DNA of 64,000 nucleotides from Nodularia sp. LEGE 06071 (GTDB taxonomy: Bacteria > Cyanobacteriota > Cyanobacteriia > Cyanobacteriales > Nostocaceae), in NCBI RefSeq assembly GCF_015207755.1, contig NZ_JADEWH010000005.1:124001-188000 (forward strand), given 5' to 3'. Both the position numbers and the translations under genes were made by a program. This document shows positions 54,414 to 62,344 of the stretch, piece by piece (within the stretch, counting starts at the first letter, position 1; every line of letters starts with the position of its first letter). The notes beneath the pieces are model-generated. The model saw nothing but the letters and a program-made list of their open reading frames with translations. It was not told where the DNA came from and made no database searches.

Positions 54414-57400
54414 TTAATTGTTGGATTCAATCACTCTGACTTTATCGACCAGCGTTGCAATTTGGATGCGCTGTTCTCTTAAGGCATTGAGTAATAATGA
54501 TATTTGTACCTGTTGGTCTTTCACAGCTTTAGTTAATACCGCCACAACATCAACAGGACTGATTGCTGTATTATCAGATGATGTCAGCAAACTGGGAACA
54601 TCTTCTGACAAAAATCCAGCCTGAATCTCTTTGTCTACGCTGTTTTTGTAATTGAATTTGATTGGTTTGATAGTCCTTAATATTTCCGTTACCTCTTGAC
54701 TAGATAACTCGGTAATATTCTCCTTCAATTCCCTTGATGAATCTTGAAGAATTCTGCCATTAACTCTGAGATTTCCATCTACATATAACTTAGTATTTGA
54801 AGCAGGGAGAGAATTACCTATGCTAACATCACCTTGTGCAGTCAAGAGTATCTGAGTGATACCATTTGTTTGCAATGATAAATTATTGGCATCACTGCTA
54901 ATTACTCCCGATTTAATTTTAATTCCTTGATCAAAGTAGTAACCATTCAGGTTAGTTTGGAAATAAGCTAAATTATCATTTCCTGTACTTATATCCAGAA
55001 AACTTGCAGTTGTACCGATTCTGACAACCCCATCAACGTGCAGTTTTTCATCAGGAGAATCTACCCCAATTCCCACATTTCCATTGCTGTTTAAAATAGA
55101 AAGTTGAGTTGTGCCATTTGTTTGTAATGACAAGTTATTGCCATCACTACTAATTACTCCCGATTGGATTTGAATTCCTTTATCAAAGTAATAACCATTC
55201 AGGTTAGTTTGGAAATCAGCTAAATTATTATTTCCTGTACTTATGTCTAGAAAACTGGTAGTTTTACCAATTCTGACCACACCATCAACGTGCAGTTTTT
55301 CATCAGGAGAATCTACCCCAATTCCCACATTTCCATTGCTGTTTAAAATAGAAAGTTGAGTTGTGCCATTTGTTTGTAATGACAAGTTATTGCCATCACT
55401 ACTAATTACTCCCGATTGGATTTGAATTCCTTTATCAAAGTAATAACCATTCAGGTTAGTTTGGAAATCAGCTAAATTATTATTTCCTGTACTTATGTCT
55501 AGAAAACTGGTAGTTTTACCAATTCTGACCACACCATCAACGTGCAGTTTTTCATCAGGAGAATCTATCCCAATTCCCACATTTCCATTGCTGTTTAAAA
55601 TAGAAAGTTGAGTTGTGCCATTTGTTTGTAATGACAAGTTATTGCCATCACTACTAATTACTCCCGATTGGATTTGAATTCCTTTATCAAAGTAATAACC
55701 ATTCAGGTTAGTTTGGAAATCAGCTAAATTATTAGCTCCTGTACTTATGTCTAGAAAACTGGTAGTTTTACCAATTCTGACCACACCATCAACGTGCAGT
55801 TTTTCATCAGGAGAATCTATCCCAATTCCTACATTTCCATTAGTATTTATAGAAAGTTGAGTTGTGCCATTTGTTTGTAATGACAAATTATTGCCATCAC
55901 TACTAATTACTCCTGATTGGATTTTAATTCCTTGATCAAAGTAGTAACCATTCAGATTAGTTTGGAAATAAGCTAAATTATTAGCTCCTGTACTTATGTC
56001 TAGAAAACTGGTAGTTTTACCGATTCTGACCACACCATCAACGTGCAGTTTTTCATCAGGAGAATCTACCCCAATTCCCACATTTCCATTAGTATTTATA
56101 GAAAGTTGAGTTGTGCCATTTGTTTGTAATGATAAATCATTGCCATCACTACTAATTACTCCCGATTGGATTTGAATTCCTTGATCAAAGTAGTAACCAT
56201 TCAGATTAGTTTGGAAATAAGCTAAATCATTATTTCCTGTACTTATGTCTAGAAAACTGGTAGTTTTACCAATTCTGACCACACCATCAACGTGCAGTTT
56301 TTCATCAGGTTCTTTTGTGCCAATGCCAACTTTACCACCGTTAGTCACGTAAAGATTAGCCTGAATTTCTAGATCACCAGTCATGGTGTCACCAGTTTTA
56401 TCCAAAGCATTGACTAAAGATGGGAAAGTAGGACGATAGTCACGGACAGGGGTAAAAGTACCGTTACTGTACTCCAGCAATGCGAGAGGAGAATAGTGGT
56501 GTTTAATTCCAGGCGATCGCTGTTTGATTGGTTGCGCTAAACTATCATAAGGCCAATCAATACCTTTTGTGTAGGCGCGTGCCGGAATTAGCCAATAATC
56601 ACCAGTTTTATAGGTAGATTCTGCATAAAATTGGATATAAATTCCCTGTTCTAACTCAATCCATTGATCAGAAACTTTAATTTTAGCTTCTTTTGCAACT
56701 TGGTCTTCTTGCCAACCTATCACTTTCAGGTTTTTTTTACCAGCAAATTGAGCTTCTATGGGATCACCAACGACATCAAGCTTGTTATTGAATACTTTTT
56801 GTAACCGGAATAACTTACCTGGCTGATTTTTTAATTCCTGTTCTTCATCAATAATTTCTACCCATTGATTAGGCTTAAATGACTGTAAATCATCTCTGCC
56901 AACATTACTAATTTCAATAGTATTACCTGTTATCTTTTTAATAGGACTAACAACTATAGCATTATTTCGCGCCCATTTAAATGTTGCTTGATTAATATTT
57001 CCCGATTGATGAATTTCAATTCTATATAACTGATTTTCTGAACCTAGATAACCGTTTTTAACGTTGGATAATTTTCCTTCGGAATCACTATTAAGAGTAG
57101 CAGCATTTAAATAAACTTGGCGATCTATATTTAAATTGTTAGCGAAAAATTTCCAGTCTTTAATCTCCGTTTCTTGTTCATTGACATCAAAAACTTGCAT
57201 CAACTTTACTTGCCAAACTATTTTAGTTCGGGTAGCCGTGTCAAGTCCTTTGAGTGCTGCTTCTCGAATTTCTGGATCTTCTAGTGCTGTAATATCACGT
57301 TCCCAGACATCTAGATAAGCTAGATAAAATCCATCTTGGGTTAATTGGGGTGGGTTGGGATAGTCTAATTGGGTTTTGTAGGTTGTATCCTTTTCTAATT

Positions 57401-57665
57401 CGCAAATAATCCCATTGACGTACATTTTGCCAGCATTTATCTTAAAATCTGATGCTGATTCGCTGACACTAATTCTAAAATTATCACTATTTTTAAGGAC
57501 ACCACTATCACCAATCACATATTTGGCTAGAGATTGAGTCAGATAATTTTGAATATCAACTTGTTCATTCCAATCAGCATCTAATTGTAGTCGTCCCTGT
57601 TGCATCCGCACAGCTTGATAATGTTTTTCAGGACGAAATGTTAACCGAGTAATATCACCTTTCAT
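54414..57665 (-). CDS. tail-fibre-like protein with six 84-residue repeats and C-terminal S74 chaperone domain
   Basis: The 1083-residue protein starts with a DUF6519-like region (MKGDITRLTFRPEKHYQAVRMQQGR) of about 430 residues, as found in baseplate-associated proteins of contractile injection systems. Six tandem repeats of about 84 residues follow (roughly residues 445-945), each with the IG.DSPDEKLHVDGVVRIG start and the QTNLNGYYFD and SLQTNGTTQLSI stretches. The C-terminus is a peptidase_S74-type intramolecular chaperone with SSRELKENITELSSQEV and SEDVPSL, expected to cut itself after trimer assembly. It would form a trimeric fibre that binds a target surface. It lies 2 bp after the next upstream gene in the same operon. 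Confidence 0.88.
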   Translation of the reverse strand: MKGDITRLTFRPEKHYQAVRMQQGRLQLDADWNEQVDIQNYLTQSLAKYVIGDSGVLKNSDNFRISVSESASDFKINAGKMYVNGIICELEKDTTYKTQLDYPNPPQLTQDGFYLAYLDVWERDITALEDPEIREAALKGLDTATRTKIVWQVKLMQVFDVNEQETEIKDWKFFANNLNIDRQVYLNAATLNSDSEGKLSNVKNGYLGSENQLYRIEIHQSGNINQATFKWARNNAIVVSPIKKITGNTIEISNVGRDDLQSFKPNQWVEIIDEEQELKNQPGKLFRLQKVFNNKLDVVGDPIEAQFAGKKNLKVIGWQEDQVAKEAKIKVSDQWIELEQGIYIQFYAESTYKTGDYWLIPARAYTKGIDWPYDSLAQPIKQRSPGIKHHYSPLALLEYSNGTFTPVRDYRPTFPSLVNALDKTGDTMTGDLEIQANLYVTNGGKVGIGTKEPDEKLHVDGVVRIGKTTSFLDISTGNNDLAYFQTNLNGYYFDQGIQIQSGVISSDGNDLSLQTNGTTQLSINTNGNVGIGVDSPDEKLHVDGVVRIGKTTSFLDISTGANNLAYFQTNLNGYYFDQGIKIQSGVISSDGNNLSLQTNGTTQLSINTNGNVGIGIDSPDEKLHVDGVVRIGKTTSFLDISTGANNLADFQTNLNGYYFDKGIQIQSGVISSDGNNLSLQTNGTTQLSILNSNGNVGIGIDSPDEKLHVDGVVRIGKTTSFLDISTGNNNLADFQTNLNGYYFDKGIQIQSGVISSDGNNLSLQTNGTTQLSILNSNGNVGIGVDSPDEKLHVDGVVRIGKTTSFLDISTGNNNLADFQTNLNGYYFDKGIQIQSGVISSDGNNLSLQTNGTTQLSILNSNGNVGIGVDSPDEKLHVDGVVRIGTTASFLDISTGNDNLAYFQTNLNGYYFDQGIKIKSGVISSDANNLSLQTNGITQILLTAQGDVSIGNSLPASNTKLYVDGNLRVNGRILQDSSRELKENITELSSQEVTEILRTIKPIKFNYKNSVDKEIQAGFLSEDVPSLLTSSDNTAISPVDVVAVLTKAVKDQQVQISLLLNALREQRIQIATLVDKVRVIESNN
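54830..56335. repeat. six tandem 249-252-bp repeats inside the fibre gene
   Basis: The DNA encoding the repeat array has units of 252 bp, some 249 bp. The phrase CATCAACGTGCAG recurs at about 55031, 55283, 55535, 55787, 56036 and 56285. The middle units are nearly identical, also at silent positions, which implies recent duplication or gene conversion. Assembly errors could hide here. Confidence 0.85.
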
Positions 57666-57667
57666 AA

Positions 57668-60600
57668 TTAATTATTTCCTTCATTTTGATAAAAAATGCC
57701 TGCTTCTAGTCCAAATCTGAGATATTCATTGAGACTAGCACGTAAATTTGTTTCCCGTTGCGGTTGTTGCAGATAGTTAAACGCACCCATTTCGGAATTA
57801 TCTTCTGCGCCAGTGCTGATTTCTGGGAGGGAAAATTGACTCAGTTGAGCATAATTAGGTTTGCCATATTTTTCTGAGGTAAAACTGGGGTTATAATTCA
57901 TTAAAATAATACTTTGTTCATCAAATCCATCAAAACCATGATTGATTGATATCCAATTATTACCATTATTTTGGGAATACAAAACATTCCCCGCAGATGT
58001 TCCGGCATAAATATCTTGATTATGGGGATTTATGGCGAAGCTGGTAATTGCAGTCAAAGTTAAGCTGGTAGTAAGTTCTTTCCAACTATTAGCATGATCT
58101 TGAGATATAAATATATTACCTCCCATTGTGCCGGCTAGAATATAGTTGATACTAAATGTTGTTTGTGGAGGTAAATCATCATTAAAAGCAGTATCAATAA
58201 TTAAAGTGTTATTTTCCTCGATAGCGATAATAGTTCTAGTTTGATTATTAATATTAATCACGCTACCTTTGGCTAATTCTGTGCTAAATGCTGTATCAAT
58301 ACCCGTGATTTTTGTGCCATTACTAGAAATAGTCCCTGTTCCCGGTTTGGGATATGTTGCCAAGACGGTAATATCTGTATCAGTTAAGCCGTTATTTACT
58401 GGTTTCCATTTTTGACAATCATTCTGAGAACGGAAAATACCATCTCTCGTCCCGATAAAAATTTGTCCATTATATTGATTAATAGCTAAAGCTGTAACCT
58501 GACGATTGGGTAAATCACGATTTAGTGCAGTCCAAAAATTACCATTATTATTTGAACGATAAAAACCAGCCTCGGTTCCAGCAAAAATATCGCCGTTATG
58601 ATGATTAACTACTAATTCTTTAATCTGACGATTTTGTAAACCAAAATTTATGGGTTCCCAATTCTGGCTATTATCTTGAGAACGAAAAACTCCGCTACCA
58701 GTTCCGACCAAAATATACTGGGTTTTCAAGGTTGTTTCAGCAGGTAAATCACTACTGAATGGTTCATTGATTTCCAGAACAGTATCAGAGCTAATTTTCG
58801 TGATAGTTCTCGTTTCATCTGCGGCAATAATTAGACTATGTTTTCTCAGTTCTTTGATGAATTTTGTCCCCTCTCCTGTGATTTGTATACCTGCGCTAGC
58901 AATGACACCTGTAATAGATTTATTGTAGGCAACTAAGGCAGTAATATTAGTAGCTACGAGTGGGGATAACTTGCCATTAATTATGACTGTATTACTTAAA
59001 TTCCAAGTTTCACCATTATCTATAGAGTTAAAAATACCTCCGTCGGTTGTACCAGCTAAGATTAAATCTGTACCTGCTATGGAAGTGGGGATATTTGCCA
59101 GCAGTTTAGTAACATTTTGGTTAGTTAAATTATTATTTATAGGTTGCCATATACGAGAGTGTCCCAACTTGGAAAGTAAATATTTCATTAAGCAGTAAAA
59201 AGTTGATTTCACCGTCAGAGAGAAAAGATATATTTGCTTAAGTGGGATGCTCCCCGATATACTATCATTATTTAAATAAGATATTCCCTTACCAGCAGTT
59301 CCAGCAAAAACCTTTCCGGTAGTGTGATTAATCGCTAATGATGTGATCTTTGCAGGTAAATTAGCAACTTTTTGCAAAGCTAAATCAGGTTGACAACGAT
59401 AGCGGCTGGGTGTGCGGGAACCATAGGGTAAATAACAAAACCTGACGCAACCAATTTGCGTGCGAAGCACAGTTACCGTTTCATTAAAAATGCTGTTGCT
59501 AGCTTCTAAGGTGCTAATATTTGTTCTGCCAAAAACTGTAGTGCGATTAATAGCAACATTGGTTCCTAAAGCAGTAATTGCGCTATGATTGCCTTGGTAC
59601 ACTTCATCGTTTTTGTACCATGTTTTATCTATAATGCTATCGACAATTTCTAACTGTGGTACTGTGTCGGCTAAGAGGATATTTCCAGAAATGCTGTTAG
59701 CAATGAAAACTTTTAGTTTGGTGTTATCTGTTTCTTCATCGTTGGATTCTAACTCCCATAAGTGCTGTTCATCTGTATCTGGTATGTTTAAACATTGCCA
59801 TTCTTGAGTAACTTTTTGCAAAAAAGAGAAGCCACCAGCTACTTTTTGGAAAGCTAACTGAAACAGTTTTGTGAGATTATTAGGGGAATCAGCACTATCG
59901 TCACCTATGCCTAAAATCAGAATCTGCTGAATGAAGCTGAGAAAATAAATGATGATTGCTAGTAGTGTGAAATCGTTATCTGATTCTGTGTCTGATTCTA
60001 ATTCTCGTTTTGCTTGTTCTACAGTCAATGCTGCTGTTTTTGATAACAATGTGCAATTTACTATGTGTAATTCTTTGAGATTTCCCGGTAGAATTGTTAC
60101 TTCACCTTCTACTAGCAAACCATCGAGAATGATTTCGCCGGGGTTAGTATTTTTTCTAGCAGTACCCTTGACTAACAATTTACCTTGTAAATGCGGTTGG
60201 CGTTCATTAGCAGCAACAATTTTTAACTTTTTATCTGCGGGTATTGTGACAGTAAAATTACCCTGGTAAGTGTGGTTATCTCTGAGGGTAATTACTCCCA
60301 TTTCTACATCTGGGACAATATCTATTTTGCCTTTAGGTGTAATATATAAAATTGCATTTTGATTAGGATTAATATTAAAATCTAAGGTATATGATTTATC
60401 TATTTGAATAAGTGTAGCTTTGCTATTTACTGCCTTACCAGGAGATATTTGTAATTGTTGTTCGACAGGGCTAACTAATTTTACTTCTAAGCCGTTAATG
60501 ATTCCCGGCTGAAATTGTGGTGCAATTGTTGTCTCAGCATTTTCAATTTGTCCGATGGGATTAATAACTAAGCTGGCTAATGGTATACCTGTTGTCGAAG

Positions 60601-62278
60601 AAATTTCTATAGGAGGAATAAATTTAATTTGCCATTTGGGTTCTTCTGTAGCTGCTTGATAAAAAATAACTAAAAATACTGTTTGGTTAGCATATTTTTT
60701 CAAACTCACTTGGTAGTTAATGCCCAGATAAATTCGATTTCCTTGATTATCTACAGCCGTACCAGATGCGATAGTGATTGTGTCGGCTTTTTTATGGGCT
60801 GTGACAGTTAAGCCATTAACTATACCTGGTTGAAATTTTGTAGTAATGTGGTGATTTAATAAACTAATTTGAGATTGATTATTGCGATGAAGTGACTGCA
60901 ATTCCAGATAAATCTGTGCTTCGCAGTATTCCCAAATTTTGACGTTTTTATTCCATTCTTGGATAGCAGTTGCTAGATGGGGAAAGGTAGGTTTTATAGG
61001 TTGAAATTTTTTGTTAATAGCCGCAGGTGAAATGAGTTGAATGGGAGTAGAAGCAAAAACATTATTTGCTAGTGCTTGTATAGTATGTCTCACTATTTCT
61101 TGCTTGACATCCCACTTGATCAAAGAGATAGATTCTGGGATGCTTAAACCCTGGCTACGGTCATAAGTACCACCACCAATGTCACCACTAAAAGCATAGG
61201 AATAACTTACTTCTACTGCTTGAGGTGCTGATTTTGTAATTACTACTAGTCGTCCTAATTCGGGATCTACGATAGCTTGAATTTCAAAGCTTTTTTCTAT
61301 TTTACCATCACTACTTTGATAAGTTCTGATATGAGGATATTGCCAATCTTGTTTATCCCATTGACTTAAGTTATCAATGAGAATATATTCTGGAGAAATT
61401 GATTGAGATTGATGATTGAGAAAAACTTGTAAAACTGGGTTATTCCCAAAATAGCCATTACTTGATGGTATTCTCCCGTCAGTGATTAATTGACGACGTG
61501 CTTCTAGTTCTGCAACTAGGGTTAAACGACGTAAAGATGTGGGTAAGTTTATTTCTGCGGCGAGACTGGTAATTTCTGTTTCTGTTTGCGGCTGGTTAAA
61601 CAGATGAATATTAATACCTAATGGATTAAAAGTATAGCAGCGTCCTTGATTTGTAGTGTCTGTGAATTTAATTTGACGTGCAGTTACTCTCTGAATGGGA
61701 TAGCTTTTTAGTCGCCATAAAAATATGCCGATGTTGGCAATATTATATTTACCACTTTGATTGCTGATGTTACGGATTTCTACTGTATGTGCTACGGATT
61801 CCTCAAAGGGAGTTCCGATAGCGTCAATTTGCCGAAGTTGGCGGATGTCTGCAAAAACGTTGTTCGTCTGGAGGTTATTTAAATTTTGGGTGGTGCTGAC
61901 TAACTTAAAAAACTCTACCACACGCGATCGCCAGCCGGTGATATCTGCAATTAATTGTTCTAGAACTGGTGCTGTACCTTTGCGGTTACGGTAGGCTAAG
62001 GTATTGGCTACATAGGCGCGTCGTTCTCTTCCATAGGTGCGAGTTTGTTCGGTATATAAAGTTACGGCTAGTAAGTCACCAATATAAGGTACTACCCACT
62101 CATCGCAGGTTTCAATAAACCAGTTTTCATATAAATTGGCGATATCGGTTTCTACAGTTTCTAATTCCTGTTCAATTACACCGAGTAAGGCGCGTAGGGA
62201 ACCGCCTTGGGTTTCGTCTCGGATACGGTAAATTGCTGGTATTAGGTTGTATAAACGTTCTGGGTTGGGGTTGTTCAT
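57668..62278 (-). CDS. large tail-I-like protein with internal hydrophobic segment and propeller repeats
   Basis: The 1536-residue protein begins with a phage tail protein I/gpI-like domain (RLYNLIPAIYRIRDETQGGSL, then the ETCDEWVVPYIGDLL motif) typical of the wedge region of contractile systems. Residues of about 390-750 are rich in beta strands and look like a carbohydrate- or helix-type shaft. A strongly hydrophobic segment, FTLLAIIIYFLSFIQQILIL, lies near residues 768-788, and a weaker one near residues 1010-1038. The last 550 residues contain BNR/sortilin-like propeller repeats (FAGTEAGFYRS and FIGTRDGIFRS phrases). Two copies of a TRTI-x-I module interrupt them. It is 66 bp downstream of the baseplate-J gene. 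Confidence 0.85.
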   Translation of the reverse strand: MNNPNPERLYNLIPAIYRIRDETQGGSLRALLGVIEQELETVETDIANLYENWFIETCDEWVVPYIGDLLAVTLYTEQTRTYGRERRAYVANTLAYRNRKGTAPVLEQLIADITGWRSRVVEFFKLVSTTQNLNNLQTNNVFADIRQLRQIDAIGTPFEESVAHTVEIRNISNQSGKYNIANIGIFLWRLKSYPIQRVTARQIKFTDTTNQGRCYTFNPLGINIHLFNQPQTETEITSLAAEINLPTSLRRLTLVAELEARRQLITDGRIPSSNGYFGNNPVLQVFLNHQSQSISPEYILIDNLSQWDKQDWQYPHIRTYQSSDGKIEKSFEIQAIVDPELGRLVVITKSAPQAVEVSYSYAFSGDIGGGTYDRSQGLSIPESISLIKWDVKQEIVRHTIQALANNVFASTPIQLISPAAINKKFQPIKPTFPHLATAIQEWNKNVKIWEYCEAQIYLELQSLHRNNQSQISLLNHHITTKFQPGIVNGLTVTAHKKADTITIASGTAVDNQGNRIYLGINYQVSLKKYANQTVFLVIFYQAATEEPKWQIKFIPPIEISSTTGIPLASLVINPIGQIENAETTIAPQFQPGIINGLEVKLVSPVEQQLQISPGKAVNSKATLIQIDKSYTLDFNINPNQNAILYITPKGKIDIVPDVEMGVITLRDNHTYQGNFTVTIPADKKLKIVAANERQPHLQGKLLVKGTARKNTNPGEIILDGLLVEGEVTILPGNLKELHIVNCTLLSKTAALTVEQAKRELESDTESDNDFTLLAIIIYFLSFIQQILILGIGDDSADSPNNLTKLFQLAFQKVAGGFSFLQKVTQEWQCLNIPDTDEQHLWELESNDEETDNTKLKVFIANSISGNILLADTVPQLEIVDSIIDKTWYKNDEVYQGNHSAITALGTNVAINRTTVFGRTNISTLEASNSIFNETVTVLRTQIGCVRFCYLPYGSRTPSRYRCQPDLALQKVANLPAKITSLAINHTTGKVFAGTAGKGISYLNNDSISGSIPLKQIYLFSLTVKSTFYCLMKYLLSKLGHSRIWQPINNNLTNQNVTKLLANIPTSIAGTDLILAGTTDGGIFNSIDNGETWNLSNTVIINGKLSPLVATNITALVAYNKSITGVIASAGIQITGEGTKFIKELRKHSLIIAADETRTITKISSDTVLEINEPFSSDLPAETTLKTQYILVGTGSGVFRSQDNSQNWEPINFGLQNRQIKELVVNHHNGDIFAGTEAGFYRSNNNGNFWTALNRDLPNRQVTALAINQYNGQIFIGTRDGIFRSQNDCQKWKPVNNGLTDTDITVLATYPKPGTGTISSNGTKITGIDTAFSTELAKGSVININNQTRTIIAIEENNTLIIDTAFNDDLPPQTTFSINYILAGTMGGNIFISQDHANSWKELTTSLTLTAITSFAINPHNQDIYAGTSAGNVLYSQNNGNNWISINHGFDGFDEQSIILMNYNPSFTSEKYGKPNYAQLSQFSLPEISTGAEDNSEMGAFNYLQQPQRETNLRASLNEYLRFGLEAGIFYQNEGNN

Positions 62279-62344
62279 GTTGGGGTGGGGATTTATTTCA
62301 CGCAGAGGCGCAGAGGCGCGGAGAGGAGGAGTTGAGGGAGGGAT

